The notes under the pieces were generated by a model that was given only the letters and a program-made list of their open reading frames with translations, ran no database searches and was not told the origin of the DNA. A program made the position numbers and the translations under genes. A stretch of 64,000 bases of DNA from Alteripontixanthobacter muriae (GTDB lineage: Bacteria; Pseudomonadota; Alphaproteobacteria; Sphingomonadales; Sphingomonadaceae), in assembly GCF_013336795.1 (NCBI RefSeq), contig NZ_JAAFZT010000050.1, positions 499 through 64,498 on the forward strand, in the 5' to 3' direction. This document shows, one piece after another, positions 43,348 through 53,296 of the stretch. Each line of letters starts with the position of its first letter. The first letter of the stretch is position 1.

Positions 43348-44088
43348 ATGAGCTCGGCGCCGGGCGACATCGTGCGGTTCGACAATGTCGGCCTGCGTTA
43401 CGGCACCGACCGCGAAGTGCTGTCGGACGTGTCCTTCACGCTGTACCCCGGCAGTTTCTATTTTCTGACTGGTGCCAGCGGCGCTGGGAAAACCTCGCTG
43501 CTCAAGCTGCTCTACCTCGCCCAGCGGCCTTCACGCGGCGTCGTCTCAATGTTCGGGACGGATACGGTTACCCTGCCGCGTTCGCGCCTGCCGGGATTTC
43601 GGCGGCGGATCGGCGTTGTGTTCCAGGATTTCCGGCTGGTCCCGCATCTGTCTGCCTATGACAATGTGGCGCTTCCCTTGCGCGTTTCCGGGGTGCGCGA
43701 GGATGATCTGCACATGCCCGTATCCGACATGCTGGACTGGGTGGGCCTGAGCGAGCGAGCGCAGGCGCGGCCCGCTTCCCTTTCGGGCGGCGAGCAGCAG
43801 CGCGTCGCCATCGCGCGTGCCGTCATCGGCCGGCCCGAATTGCTGGTGGCCGACGAACCGACGGGCAATGTCGATCCTGAGATGGCCTTGAAACTGCTGC
43901 GCCTTTTCGATAGCCTGAACCGGCTCGGCACCACGGTCGTCGTGGCGACGCATGATGTGCATCTGCTGCGAAAGGTGCCGGAATCCCTCATCATGCGGCT
44001 GGACAAGGGGCGCTTGTCGGACCCGACCGGCGCGTTACGCTATCCGCCGCGCCGTGAGCCGGTTCCCGGCAGTCAGGCCGTGCCATGA
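43348..44088 (+). CDS. ftsE: Cell division ATP-binding protein FtsE
   Basis: The 246-residue ABC ATPase has Walker A TGASGAGKTS, Q-loop VFQDFRL, signature SLSGGEQQRVAIARA, Walker B LLVADEPTGNVDP and H-loop VVATHDVHLL. FtsE partners FtsX to control peptidoglycan hydrolases at the division septum. The start overlaps nothing upstream and its stop overlaps ftsX by 4 bp, as usual for the pair. Confidence 0.93.
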   Translation: MSSAPGDIVRFDNVGLRYGTDREVLSDVSFTLYPGSFYFLTGASGAGKTSLLKLLYLAQRPSRGVVSMFGTDTVTLPRSRLPGFRRRIGVVFQDFRLVPHLSAYDNVALPLRVSGVREDDLHMPVSDMLDWVGLSERAQARPASLSGGEQQRVAIARAVIGRPELLVADEPTGNVDPEMALKLLRLFDSLNRLGTTVVVATHDVHLLRKVPESLIMRLDKGRLSDPTGALRYPPRREPVPGSQAVP

Positions 44089-45017
44089 GAAAGCCCCCGC
44101 TGCCTGCAAAGGGCGCTGTCACCGGCAACAAGCGATTTCGTGGAACACGCGCGGCGCAGCTCGTGCCCGATGCCCGGCTCGCCGGTCCGATGCCGTGGGT
44201 GATCGCCATCATGATCGCGCTGACGGTGATCGCGGCTGCGGGCGGTCTTGCCCTGTCCAATCTGGTCAGCGATGCCCGCGCCGATCTGGCCGGCGGCGTG
44301 ACGGTTCAGATCGTCGAGGCTTCGGCTCCGGAACGGGATGCGCAGGTGCGCCGGGCGGCTCGCGTGCTGGAACAGGACTCGGCGGTGAGGGCCGTGAGGA
44401 TCGTGCCCGAGGCGGAACTGGAAGCGTTGCTCGAACCGTGGCTCGGGGCGGGGGTGCAGAACGAGGCGGTGCCGATGCCTGCCCTTATCGACCTGCGCCT
44501 GCGTGGATCGGCTGATGCGGCAACGCTGCAACGGCTGCGCGGCAAGCTGCGCGAGGTGGCGCCGGCGGCCCGGCTGGATGCGCAATCGGCCTGGCTCGGA
44601 CCGGTCTTCTCCGCCATTACGTCGCTGCTGTGGCTGGCGGCTGCCCTGGTCGTGCTGCTGGCCGTGACCAGTGCGGCGGCGGTTTGGCTCGCAGCCCGCA
44701 GCGCTCTTGGCGGCAACCGCCCGACGATCGAGATCGTGCATCTGCTGGGCGGAACCGATAGCCAGATCGCCCGCATCTTTCAGCGCAGCGTCGCGTTCGA
44801 CGCAATGCTCGGCGGGGCTGTCGGGCTGCTCCTCGGGCTGGCCGCCATTCTCCTGCTGGGTCAGCAATTCGCGCGTGTGGACTCCGGGATGGTCGCGGGC
44901 GGCGGACTGCACTGGCAGGACTGGCTGCTGCTGGCGGCTGTGCCCCTGTGCGGGGTCGGCATCGCGGTACTGACCGCGCGGCTGACGATCCTTGCTGCCC
45001 TGAGGCGGATGCTGTGA
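44085..45017 (+). CDS. ftsX: Cell division protein FtsX
   Basis: The 310-residue product has a cytoplasmic basic N-terminus, one membrane segment (about 45-68), an extracytoplasmic domain (about 70-175) and three further membrane segments (about 180-300), the FtsX topology. Sequence identity is low, as typical of FtsX, so assignment rests on topology, length and coupling to ftsE. With FtsE it transmits ATP hydrolysis to periplasmic septal hydrolase activation. Confidence 0.9.
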   Translation: MRKPPLPAKGAVTGNKRFRGTRAAQLVPDARLAGPMPWVIAIMIALTVIAAAGGLALSNLVSDARADLAGGVTVQIVEASAPERDAQVRRAARVLEQDSAVRAVRIVPEAELEALLEPWLGAGVQNEAVPMPALIDLRLRGSADAATLQRLRGKLREVAPAARLDAQSAWLGPVFSAITSLLWLAAALVVLLAVTSAAAVWLAARSALGGNRPTIEIVHLLGGTDSQIARIFQRSVAFDAMLGGAVGLLLGLAAILLLGQQFARVDSGMVAGGGLHWQDWLLLAAVPLCGVGIAVLTARLTILAALRRML

Positions 45018-45027
45018 GGCTGATGCA

Positions 45028-45564
45028 TTGATCCGGCGTTTCTGTTCCTTCGTCCTCGTGATCTGGGCACTCGGCTTTCTGTGGTTCGCGGCCGCATTGC
45101 CGCAGCCGCTGGAAGGCACCCGCACCGACGCCGTGATCGTCCCGACGGGCGGGGGCGGGGGCCGCATCGATCGCGGCCTGCAGGTGCTGCGCGCGGGACT
45201 GGCGGACGAGATGCTGGTGACGGGCGTCGACCGCGACGTCAAACCGGCCGAATTCGCATCCAGCTTCAACGTGTCCGAAGAACTGATGGAGTGCTGCATC
45301 ACGCTCGGCTATTTCGCGGTGGACACCAGGGGCAATGCGGCGGAAACGGCGAAGTGGCTCGCGATGCGTAACGTGCAGGATCTGCGCCTCGTCACCACGG
45401 ACTGGCACATGCGCCGGGCTGCGAACGAATTGGTGCGGCGAATACCGGCGGACATCACCTTGCTGCGCGATGCCGTCAGGTCGGAGCCGACGCTCTACAC
45501 CTTGTTCCTCGAATATCATAAATTGCTGGCCAGCCAGATCGCTGCGATGATCCGGGACGCATGA
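45028..45564 (+). CDS. YdcF family (DUF218) protein
   Basis: The 178-residue product has an N-terminal membrane anchor (about 5-24) and a DUF218/YdcF domain: DAVIVPTGGGGGRIDRGLQVL, MLVTGVD, NAAETAKWL and LVTTDWHMRRAANELVRR. Members are envelope proteins, some implicated in handling lipid or cyclic sugar carriers. Start is TTG 45028, with GAGG about 10 bp ahead. It is encoded between ftsX and plsC in one run and overlaps plsC by 4 bp. Confidence 0.85.
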   Translation: MIRRFCSFVLVIWALGFLWFAAALPQPLEGTRTDAVIVPTGGGGGRIDRGLQVLRAGLADEMLVTGVDRDVKPAEFASSFNVSEELMECCITLGYFAVDTRGNAAETAKWLAMRNVQDLRLVTTDWHMRRAANELVRRIPADITLLRDAVRSEPTLYTLFLEYHKLLASQIAAMIRDA

Positions 45565-46262
45565 TGGCCATTCTGCGCAGCCTCCTTTTCTACCCGATTT
45601 TCTACCTCGGGTCGGTCCTTTTCGTCCTGTTCACGGCGGCAATGATCCCGTTCGGACCGAGGGCGATCCGTGCCGGCGTGCATGGGTGGACCGGCTGGCA
45701 CCGGTTTTGCGCGCGCTTTCTGCTCGGCATCCGCGTGCGTGTGGAGGGGCGGGCCAGCAGCGATCCGGCCCTTTATGTAATGAAGCACGAAAGCTTCTTC
45801 GAGGCGATCGATGCACCGACTCTGTTCAGTCTGCCTGCGCCATTCGCCAAGGCGGAACTGTTCAGCATTCCCGGCTGGGGCAAGGCGGCGCTGGCCTATG
45901 GACTCGTTCCTGTCGAGCGCGAGGCGGGGGCCAAGGCGCTGCGCACCATGATCCGCGAGGCACAGGCGCGGATCGTCGACGGGCGGCCACTGGTCCTGTT
46001 TCCCGAAGGTACGCGAACGCCGCATGGGCAGCGCGGCCCGCTGCAGTCCGGCTTTGCGGGTCTCTACAAATTGCTCGCCCTGCCGGTCATCCCGGTGGCG
46101 GTGAACAGCGGGCCGCTATACCATCGGCGTTGGAAACGCAGCGGAACGATCACCTACCGCTTTTGCGAACCCATCCCGCCCGGCCTTCCGCGCCGCGAGG
46201 TCGAGGCCCGAGTACAGGACGCGATCAACGCCCTCAACCCGGCAGGCTCGTCCGCAGACTAG
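45561..46262 (+). CDS. 1-acyl-sn-glycerol-3-phosphate acyltransferase (PlsC-like)
   Basis: The 233-residue product has one or two N-terminal membrane segments and PlsC-type acyltransferase motifs: [10 protein letters not shown] (block I), VPVEREAG (block II), [11 protein letters not shown] (block III) and [11 protein letters not shown] (block IV). It adds the second acyl chain to lysophosphatidate in phospholipid synthesis. In block I the usual HxxxxD is HxxxxE, which is common in alphaproteobacterial relatives. The last 4 bp overlap the convergent hisC-type gene. Confidence 0.88.
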   Translation: MMAILRSLLFYPIFYLGSVLFVLFTAAMIPFGPRAIRAGVHGWTGWHRFCARFLLGIRVRVEGRASSDPALYVMKHESFFEAIDAPTLFSLPAPFAKAELFSIPGWGKAALAYGLVPVEREAGAKALRTMIREAQARIVDGRPLVLFPEGTRTPHGQRGPLQSGFAGLYKLLALPVIPVAVNSGPLYHRRWKRSGTITYRFCEPIPPGLPRREVEARVQDAINALNPAGSSAD

Positions 46263-47365
46263 CCGGCAGACTGCGCCAATCGCGCCAGTTCGTCGGCGAT
46301 CTCCTCCATCTGCTCCTGCTCTCCGATAGTGATGCGCAGGCCCTGCGGCAATCCCTGTCCGGGCAGCCAGCGGGTGGCATAGCCGATCTTCGCCAGTCCC
46401 TCTTGCGCGGCCTCTGCTGTCAGCGCACCGTCGAACAGGATGAGCAGGAAATTTGCCTTGCTGGTCAGGGGACGGAGTCCGTAATTGCCGAGCGCTTCGA
46501 TGCGGGCGGCGAAACGCGCCAGCTCGCGGGCATTATGCTCGCGCGAGTTCTGCACGAAGTCTCGGTCACCGATGGCCGCGATTGCTGCCGCCTGGCCGGT
46601 GGCAGTCACATTGAACGGTCCGCGAATACGGTTGAGCGTGTCGATCAGCCCCGGCGCTCCGGTGGCCCAGCCGATCCGTTCGCCCGCCAGACCGTGGATC
46701 TTGGAAAAAGTGCGCGTGACCAGCACGTTGTCATGCACCGCTGCCAGCGCCATTCCCCCGTCATCATCGTCGAGATATTCGGCATAGGCCTGGTCATCCA
46801 CCAGAACCACGTCGCGCGGCAGGGCGGCATGCAGCCGCTCCAACTCGGCCCGCGGCATATAGCTACCGGTCGGGTTGTTGGGATTGGCGAGGAAGACTAC
46901 TCGGGTGCGGTCCGTCAGCGAAGCAATCAGCGCATCGACATCGGCGGCGTAGTCGCAGTCTTCCGCCTCGACCGGAGTAGCCCCGCAGCGCCGCGCCGCA
47001 ATGTCGTAGACGGCGAAACTGTAGCGGGCGAACAGCACCTCGTCACCCGGCCCTGCGTAGCCCTGCGCCACCAGGTTGAGCAATTCGTCCGACCCCGTGC
47101 CGCAGACGATACGGTCGGCGTCGATGCCGTGGCAGGCACCGATCGCCTCGCGCAAAGCCGTCGCACCCGGGTCGGGATATAATTCCGTGCGCCTCGGCTG
47201 GGCCAGCGCCTCGCGCGCCGCCGCACCGGTGCCGAGCGGGTTTTCATTGGCCGACAGCTTGATCAATTCGCGCCCGTCGGCTGCTTTCGACTTGCCGGGA
47301 ACATAGGCATGGATCGCCTGGATCCAGGGTTTGGCTACAGGGCCGGTTCGTGTGGTGGTGGTCAT
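46259..47365 (-). CDS. hisC: Histidinol-phosphate / aromatic aminotransferase
   Basis: The 368-residue fold-type I PLP enzyme shows LSANENPLG near the start, [38 protein letters not shown] and the PLP lysine in [16 protein letters not shown] near residue 220. It matches HisC2-type aminotransferases that act on histidinol phosphate and often also aromatic amino acids. It converges with plsC (4-bp stop overlap) and is divergent from metX with a 70-bp gap. Confidence 0.9.
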   Translation of the reverse strand: MTTTTRTGPVAKPWIQAIHAYVPGKSKAADGRELIKLSANENPLGTGAAAREALAQPRRTELYPDPGATALREAIGACHGIDADRIVCGTGSDELLNLVAQGYAGPGDEVLFARYSFAVYDIAARRCGATPVEAEDCDYAADVDALIASLTDRTRVVFLANPNNPTGSYMPRAELERLHAALPRDVVLVDDQAYAEYLDDDDGGMALAAVHDNVLVTRTFSKIHGLAGERIGWATGAPGLIDTLNRIRGPFNVTATGQAAAIAAIGDRDFVQNSREHNARELARFAARIEALGNYGLRPLTSKANFLLILFDGALTAEAAQEGLAKIGYATRWLPGQGLPQGLRITIGEQEQMEEIADELARLAQSAG

Positions 47366-47435
47366 GGCTCATGCGGATAGCGTCGGCGCAGCGGAATTGA
47401 CAGCCCGCACGCTCTGCCCCAATCGCTGCGCGGTC

Positions 47436-48590
47436 ATGGGCTCCGAAACACCTCCCGATCTCGCCGCACGAGAAGACGGTGCAGCACCTGCGGCTCCTCG
47501 TTCGCTCGGCCTGTCACGCCCCTTGCCGCTGGACAGCGGGCAGAGCCTCGAGAGAGTGACGATGGCGTATGAAACCTACGGCAATCTTTCGACCGCGCGC
47601 GACAATGCGGTCCTGATCTGCCACGCACTGACCGGCGATCAATATGTCGCCAGCACGCACCCGCGCACCGGAAAGCCGGGCTGGTGGGCGCGCATGGTCG
47701 GACCGGGGCTGCCCATCGACACCGACAAATTCCACGTCATCTGCGCCAATGTCATCGGCAGCTGCCTTGGCTCCACCGGCCCGGCCAGCCTTGCCGAGGA
47801 TGGCGAGCCCTACGCCATGCGCTTTCCTGTCATCACCATCCGCGACATGGTCCGCGCGCTGGTCGGCATGCTGGACGAAATGGGCATAGAACGGCTTTAC
47901 AGCGTCGTCGGCGGATCGATGGGAGGGATGCAGGCGCTGAGCATGGCGGCGAACTTCCCGGGCCGTGCCGGTCGCGTGCTGGCCATTGCGACCACCAGCC
48001 GCCATTCGGCTCAGAACATCGCCTTTCACGAGCTTGGCCGGCAGGCGATCATGGCCGACCCGGATTGGCAGCAGGGTGCCTATTACGGCACCGGCCGCGC
48101 ACCCGGTGCCGGCCTGTCCGTCGCCCGCATGGCCGCGCATATCACCTACCTTTCCGAAGACGGCCTCACCCGTAAATTCGGCCGCCGCCTGCAGGACCGC
48201 GACGCAGTGGGCTTCGGTTTCGACGCGGATTTCCAGGTCGAAAGCTATCTGCGTTACCAGGGCAGCGGCTTCACCCGCCGCTTCGATGCCAATTCCTACC
48301 TCTATATTACGCGTGCGATGGACTATTTCGACCTCGCGGAAGAACATGGCGGCCAGCTTGCCCGCGCTTTCGCGGGTCACAGGCGAGGGACGGAGGCCCG
48401 CTTCTGCCTCGTCAGTTTCGATACCGACTGGCTGTATCCGACGGCAGAGTCGCGCCACGTGGTCCACGCGCTGAATGCGGCAGGGGCGCCGGTCAGCTTT
48501 GTCGAACTGTCCGCGCCCTACGGGCACGACAGCTTCCTGCTTGATGTGCCCGCGCTCGACCGCGTGGTCGCGGGGTTCCTGCATGGTTGA
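47436..48590 (+). CDS. metX: Homoserine O-acyltransferase MetX
   Basis: The 384-residue alpha/beta hydrolase has [11 protein letters not shown] with the nucleophilic serine near residue 160, the aspartate in FDTDWLYP near residue 330 and the histidine in YGHDSFLLD near residue 363. It acylates homoserine at the start of methionine synthesis; whether with acetyl- or succinyl-CoA cannot be decided by eye. ATG 47436 is chosen because earlier starts run into the divergent hisC start. TTGACA at 47397-47402 with 17 bp to CAATCG may be its promoter. It overlaps metW by 8 bp. Confidence 0.93.
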   Translation: MGSETPPDLAAREDGAAPAAPRSLGLSRPLPLDSGQSLERVTMAYETYGNLSTARDNAVLICHALTGDQYVASTHPRTGKPGWWARMVGPGLPIDTDKFHVICANVIGSCLGSTGPASLAEDGEPYAMRFPVITIRDMVRALVGMLDEMGIERLYSVVGGSMGGMQALSMAANFPGRAGRVLAIATTSRHSAQNIAFHELGRQAIMADPDWQQGAYYGTGRAPGAGLSVARMAAHITYLSEDGLTRKFGRRLQDRDAVGFGFDADFQVESYLRYQGSGFTRRFDANSYLYITRAMDYFDLAEEHGGQLARAFAGHRRGTEARFCLVSFDTDWLYPTAESRHVVHALNAAGAPVSFVELSAPYGHDSFLLDVPALDRVVAGFLHG

Positions 48591-49191
48591 GGGGGTGGAG
48601 GCGCTCCGGCCCGATCTGGCGGTGATCTTCCGCTCGGTCGAGGCAGGCAGCAGGGCGCTGGATGTCGGTTGCGGCGACGGGGCCCTGATGGCGGCGCTGC
48701 GCGATCACAAGCAGGTGGATGCGCGCGGGATCGAGATCGACGGCGCGATGGTCGAACGCTGCGTCGCGCGCGGCCTGTCGGTGGTGCAGGGCGATGCCGA
48801 TCGCGACCTCGCCTGCTACCCCGATGGCGCCTTCGACTACGCCATCCTCAGCCAGACCCTGCAGACGGCGGAACGGCCCGACCGGATGCTGAAGGAACTG
48901 CTTCGCGTGGGCCGCCGCGCCTTCGTCTCCTTCCCCAATTTCGCTTATTGGCGGATGCGCTGGGCCCTGGTGCGGCGGGGCCGGATGCCGGTCACGCGGC
49001 ATCTGCCGGTCAGCTGGTACGAAACGCAGAACATCCATCACGTGACGGTCAGAGATTTCGAGGCACTGGCGCATGATCTCGGCATAGGCATCGAGCGTTG
49101 CTGGTTCTTCACCGGGACCCGCGAATGCGGGCGCGGCGCCGCGAACTGGCGTGCCGAACATGCTCTGTTTGAGCTGGCGCGGGCTGACTGA
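48583..49191 (+). CDS. metW: Methionine biosynthesis protein MetW
   Basis: The 202-residue product is a class I methyltransferase-fold protein of the MetW family: [43 protein letters not shown] and [10 protein letters not shown] with [12 protein letters not shown]. MetW pairs with MetX for homoserine acylation in many proteobacteria. The start at 48583 lies inside the metX end, so translation is coupled. Confidence 0.92.
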   Translation: MVEGVEALRPDLAVIFRSVEAGSRALDVGCGDGALMAALRDHKQVDARGIEIDGAMVERCVARGLSVVQGDADRDLACYPDGAFDYAILSQTLQTAERPDRMLKELLRVGRRAFVSFPNFAYWRMRWALVRRGRMPVTRHLPVSWYETQNIHHVTVRDFEALAHDLGIGIERCWFFTGTRECGRGAANWRAEHALFELARAD

Positions 49192-49348
49192 GGCTGACGT
49201 ATCAGTGCACGGCGGCGAAATATTCGGCGATCAGATGGCCGGGCGCTTTCACACTAACATTTGAATCGATTGGAAAAGATCGGGAGCTTTACAAGCAGAG
49301 TAACGTTGCAGGGGCATCAATCGGGAAAGCTGATCGCAGGAGACGGGA

Positions 49349-50431
49349 ATGGCAGGGGAAATCGACGGCAGCGGCCTGTCTTCATTCCTGAAGAAATTGC
49401 TTACCATTCTCCTTGTCGTCGTTCTGGCCTGGTTGGCCTGGAAGCTGCAATTCGTCCTTTTGCTGGTATTCGGCGCGGTCCTGCTGGCCATCATCATCAA
49501 GGTGGGCGCCGACGGCCTGCATAACCGGCTGAAGATGCCCGGGAAAATGGCCTTCATCGTCACGGTGCTGGTCATTTTCGGCATACCGGTTTTCGCCCTG
49601 TGGTCGTTCGGCGCGGAAATTGTCAGGCAGGCCGACCAGATCGCGCAGGCCGTGCCCGAGGCGATCGCACAAATGCGGCAGATGCCGGTGAGTGCCGGCA
49701 TCGGCGACTGGACAGAGAACAATTTGAGCGATGCCGTTTCCGGGTCGGAGGTCTATGCCAGCATCAGCGGCCTGTTGCTGACGGCTGCCGATGCGCTGAC
49801 CAATCTCGTGATCGTGATCGTCGGCGGCATCTATCTGGCGGCAAGCCCGGCGCTCTACAAGCGCGGTTTCCTGAAGCTGGTGCCGCCCAGGTCGCGAAGC
49901 ATGGCAGATACGGTGCTGTGCGAGATGGGAACGGCCCTCGGTCTCTGGCTGAAGGGGCGCCTTCTGGCGATGCTGCTGGTGGGCGTGCTGACCGGTCTGG
50001 GCCTCTGGCTGATCGGCGTACCCTCCTATCTTGCGCTGGGCCTGCTTGCCGGACTGCTGGAGTTCGTACCTTTCATCGGGCCGATCATCGCGGCAATCCC
50101 CGCGATCCTGCTCGCCTTCCTCGGCGGACCGACCGATGCCCTGCTCGTCGCCGGACTTTTCCTGGTGATCCAGCAACTGGAGGGGAACGTCATCACGCCA
50201 ATTATCCAGCACCACGCGGTGGATCTGCCGCCAGCGCTGCTCATCTTCGCGGTTCTGGGCTTCGGCGCCTTGTTCGGCATCGTCGGCGTCATCCTCGCCG
50301 CGCCGCTGACCGTCGTCCTCTTCATCATGGTCAAGCGTCTGTATGTCCGCGAATATCTGCACACCGCCACCGTCATACCGGGTACGGGGCATGACGATGA
50401 CGGTGCCGAAACGCGAGAAATGCGGGTCTGA
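49349..50431 (+). CDS. AI-2E family transporter
   Basis: The 360-residue membrane protein has about eight segments in the PerM/TqsA pattern: an N-terminal pair (about 15-60), KGRLLAMLLVGVLTGLGLWL, LAGLLEFVPFIGPIIAAIPA, QQLEGNVITPIIQHHAVDLP and LFGIVGVILAAPL. Family members export small molecules or ions; the substrate is not predictable. GCAGGAGA lies 6-13 bp before the ATG. It is the intact paralogue of the pseudogene at 27805-28499. Confidence 0.9.
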   Translation: MAGEIDGSGLSSFLKKLLTILLVVVLAWLAWKLQFVLLLVFGAVLLAIIIKVGADGLHNRLKMPGKMAFIVTVLVIFGIPVFALWSFGAEIVRQADQIAQAVPEAIAQMRQMPVSAGIGDWTENNLSDAVSGSEVYASISGLLLTAADALTNLVIVIVGGIYLAASPALYKRGFLKLVPPRSRSMADTVLCEMGTALGLWLKGRLLAMLLVGVLTGLGLWLIGVPSYLALGLLAGLLEFVPFIGPIIAAIPAILLAFLGGPTDALLVAGLFLVIQQLEGNVITPIIQHHAVDLPPALLIFAVLGFGALFGIVGVILAAPLTVVLFIMVKRLYVREYLHTATVIPGTGHDDDGAETREMRV

Positions 50432-50464
50432 CGATTGGTGCGGCGAAATCCGCTGGCGGGGCGT

Positions 50465-51316
50465 TCAGCCCGTCAGCCGTTCGGCATGCCAGCGGATATG
50501 GTCCGCCATGAAGGTCGAGATGAAGAAATAGGAATGGTCGTAGCCTTCCTGCATGCGGATGGTCGCGTCCATACCGGCCTTCTTCGCCGCCAGCGCCAGC
50601 AATCCGGTCTTCAACTCTTCCTTGAGGAAATCGTCGGCCGTGCCCTGGTCCACCAGAATGTGGTCGTGCCGCGCTCCGCCATCGATCAGCGACACGGCGT
50701 CATATTGTTGCCAGCCGCTGCGATCCTCGCCCAGATAGCGGGAGAAAGCCTTCTCGCCCCAGGGCGCCTGCGTCGGCGCGACGATGGGTGAGAACGCGCT
50801 GATGGAACGGTACCGCTCCGCATTGCGCAAGCCGATGGTCAGCGCGCCGTGTCCGCCCATGGAGTGGCCCATGATCGACTGCCGCGCCATGTCGGCGGGA
50901 AATGCGCTTGCGGTCACTTCCGGCAATTCATCCTCGATATAGGACCGCATTCGGTAGTTGGTCGTATAAGGTTCGCGCGTCGCGTCGACATAGAACCCCG
51001 CGCCTTTGCCGAAATCATACTCGTCTTCCGCATCGGGCACGTCCGGCCCGCGCGGCGAGGTGTCGGGCGCGACGAAGATGATGCCCGCTTCGGCGCAGGC
51101 GGCGCGATATTCGCCCTTCTCCGTCACATTGGCATGGGTGCAGGTGAGGCCGGACAGATAATACAGCACCGGCAGTTTCGCGCCTGTGTCATGCGGCGGA
51201 ACGAAGACGGAAAAGGTCATCTCCGTTCCCGTCTCGCGGGAGGCATGGCTGCACACATATTGCGTGCCGCCATGCGCCCGGTTCTGCGAATCAAAGCTGA
51301 TGCTGGCAGAATGCAT
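50465..51316 (-). CDS. fghA: S-formylglutathione hydrolase
   Basis: The 283-residue esterase-D family enzyme has FVPPHDTGAKLPVLYYLSGLTC, the nucleophile in GHSMGGHGALTIGL near residue 148, and the late DHSYFFISTF with the catalytic histidine. It releases formate and glutathione from S-formylglutathione in glutathione-dependent formaldehyde detoxification. No glutathione-dependent formaldehyde dehydrogenase is in the window. A VOC protein gene lies 5 bp upstream in the same direction. Confidence 0.93.
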   Translation of the reverse strand: MHSASISFDSQNRAHGGTQYVCSHASRETGTEMTFSVFVPPHDTGAKLPVLYYLSGLTCTHANVTEKGEYRAACAEAGIIFVAPDTSPRGPDVPDAEDEYDFGKGAGFYVDATREPYTTNYRMRSYIEDELPEVTASAFPADMARQSIMGHSMGGHGALTIGLRNAERYRSISAFSPIVAPTQAPWGEKAFSRYLGEDRSGWQQYDAVSLIDGGARHDHILVDQGTADDFLKEELKTGLLALAAKKAGMDATIRMQEGYDHSYFFISTFMADHIRWHAERLTG

Positions 51317-51321
51317 GCCTG

Positions 51322-51702
51322 TCAGCCCGGCCGGTGCATCGCGCAGACCTTGTTACCGGCGGGATCGCGCAGATAGGCGAGATACAGCTTCATGCCCGCA
51401 CCTTCGCGAATGCCCGGCGGATCTTCGATGGCCGTGCCGCCGTTTTCGAGGCCAGCCTTGTGCCACGCATCGGCCTGTTCGGACGTCTTGGCGGAAAAGC
51501 CGATGGTCGAACCATTGCCGCAGCTTGCGGGTTCGCCGTTGATCGGCTTGGTCAGCAGGAAGATGCCGCCTTCGTGGATGTAAATTACGCGGCCCTTGGG
51601 ATCGACGCTGCCCTGCGGCCCGCCCAATGCGGCGAAAGTGGCGTCGTAGAACTTCTTCGAGGCGTCGATATCGTCGGCCCCCAGCATGACATGGCTGAAC
51701 AT
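51322..51702 (-). CDS. VOC (glyoxalase-like) family protein
   Basis: The 126-residue product is a compact vicinal-oxygen-chelate domain: FSHVMLGADDIDASKKFYD at the start, GFSAKTSEQADAWHKAGLENG and KLYLAYLRDPAGNKVCAMH at the end. It may bind a metal (His near residue 4 and Glu/Asp later) and act on a glutathione conjugate. It lies between fghA and the aldehyde dehydrogenase, same direction, so a detoxification role is plausible. Confidence 0.85.
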   Translation of the reverse strand: MFSHVMLGADDIDASKKFYDATFAALGGPQGSVDPKGRVIYIHEGGIFLLTKPINGEPASCGNGSTIGFSAKTSEQADAWHKAGLENGGTAIEDPPGIREGAGMKLYLAYLRDPAGNKVCAMHRPG

Positions 51703-51742
51703 TCGTCTCTCCTTGGTTGTTGTCGTGTTTTCGCGGTTGCGA

Positions 51743-53170
51743 TCAGCTCTGGTGGACGCTCTTCAGCACCATGCAGGCGAGAACGCCTTCCGCACCGTCT
51801 TCGCTGCCGTGGCCCGACCATTTCACGCCGCCGAACGGAGCGTCCACGGCGCTGACATTGGCACCGTTGATCGCGACCATGCCGGCTTCCAGCTCGTCCG
51901 CCAGCCGCCGTTGGCGCGCGGCGTCCTTGGTCCAGGCATAGGCGGCAAGGCCATAGGGCAGGCGATTCGCTTCGGCGATCATCTCCGCCTCACCGGCATA
52001 GGAATTGATCAGCGCGACGGGGCCGAAAGGCTCCTCGTTCATGATCTCGGCATCCTGCGGCACGTCGGCGAGCACCGTGGGCGCATAGAAGAAGCCCTGA
52101 TTGCCGATGCGCTCGCCGCCGGTCAGCAGCTTCGCGCCCTTGTCTACCGCGTCGGCGACCATCTGTTCGATCGTGTCGGGGCGGCGGGCATTGGCCATCG
52201 GGCCCATGCGCGTGTCCTTGTCCGTGCCATTGCCGACAGCGATCTTCTTCGCCCGTTCGACGAAGCCGTCGCGGAAATTGTCATAGATGCCCTGCTCCAC
52301 GATGAAGCGGGTGGGGCTGACGCAGACCTGCCCGGCATTGCGGAACTTGGCGGCGACCATCGTGTCCAGCACGATGTCGACATCGCTGTCTTCGAACACC
52401 AGCACCGGCCCGTGGCCGCCCAGTTCCATGGTCGTGCGCTTCATGCCCTCGGCGGCAAGCTTCATCAGGTGCTTGCCGACCGCGGTTGATCCGGTGAAGC
52501 TGAGCTTGCGGATGATCGGGCTGCCGAGCAGGTGGCGGCTCACTTCGTCGGGCACGCCGAAGACGATCTGGCAGACCTCGGGCGGCAGGCCCGCATCCAG
52601 CAGGCATTGCACCAACATGATGCCCGAAGCGGGCGTTTCCTCGGCCGGTTTGACGATGACGGAACAGCCCGCCGCGATCGGCCCGCCGACCTTGCGGGCG
52701 ACGTTGATGATGGGGAAGTTCCAGGGCGCGAAGGCGGCGATGGGGCCGACCGGTTCATAGCGCACTTCGGCATGGCTGCCGGCGGGGCGGACCAGCGTAC
52801 GGCCATAGATGCGCTTGCATTCACCGGCGTAGAATTCGAGCAGCATGGCGGAATAGATCGCCTCACCCTTGGCCTCGCCCAGCGGCTTGCCCTGTTCTGC
52901 CGTGAGCACTGCCGCCATGTCGCCCGCACGTTCGCGGATCAGGCCCGCGGCCCTGGTCAGGACAGCGGCGCGCTTTTCAGGGGCCTCGGCCCGCCAGATG
53001 CGGAACCCTTCGTCCGCCTTGGCCAGCGCCTTGTCGAGATCGTCCGCACTGGCGAGAGGAAGCTGGCCGATATCCTCGCCCGTGGCGGGATTGACGACTG
53101 TATGCGTCCGGCGGTCGCCAACAGCGACTTTTTCGCCGCCGATGATCATGTGAAGGTCGGGATAGGTCAT
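51743..53170 (-). CDS. NAD(P)-dependent aldehyde dehydrogenase, succinate-semialdehyde type
   Basis: The 475-residue enzyme has the ALDH signature: APWNFPIINVARKVGGPIAAG, FTGSTAVGKHLM, catalytic glutamate in MELGGHGPVLV and cysteine in RNAGQVCVSPTRF near residue 280, EEPFGPVALI. The pattern GQVCVSPTRF and length match NAD-dependent succinate-semialdehyde dehydrogenases. ATG 53170 is chosen (MTYPDLHMIIGGEKVA) with GGGGCG 4-9 bp ahead. It is the first gene of a run with the VOC protein and fghA. Confidence 0.9.
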   Translation of the reverse strand: MTYPDLHMIIGGEKVAVGDRRTHTVVNPATGEDIGQLPLASADDLDKALAKADEGFRIWRAEAPEKRAAVLTRAAGLIRERAGDMAAVLTAEQGKPLGEAKGEAIYSAMLLEFYAGECKRIYGRTLVRPAGSHAEVRYEPVGPIAAFAPWNFPIINVARKVGGPIAAGCSVIVKPAEETPASGIMLVQCLLDAGLPPEVCQIVFGVPDEVSRHLLGSPIIRKLSFTGSTAVGKHLMKLAAEGMKRTTMELGGHGPVLVFEDSDVDIVLDTMVAAKFRNAGQVCVSPTRFIVEQGIYDNFRDGFVERAKKIAVGNGTDKDTRMGPMANARRPDTIEQMVADAVDKGAKLLTGGERIGNQGFFYAPTVLADVPQDAEIMNEEPFGPVALINSYAGEAEMIAEANRLPYGLAAYAWTKDAARQRRLADELEAGMVAINGANVSAVDAPFGGVKWSGHGSEDGAEGVLACMVLKSVHQS

Positions 53171-53296
53171 GCATCGCCCCATTTCTTGCGTTGGATCCGT
53201 TTGCCATGCGATGCCGGTATTCGCATCGTCATTCAAGCGCCGCGAGCATGAGCCGTGGCATGCTTGGGTTCAGCTTGGGCGAATTAGAAGGCAGAC

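Noticed and set aside
47366-47435. Possible SAM riboswitch upstream of metX
   Set aside because: The leader is only about 70 bp and shows none of the conserved SAM-II or SAM-I core sequence that I know.
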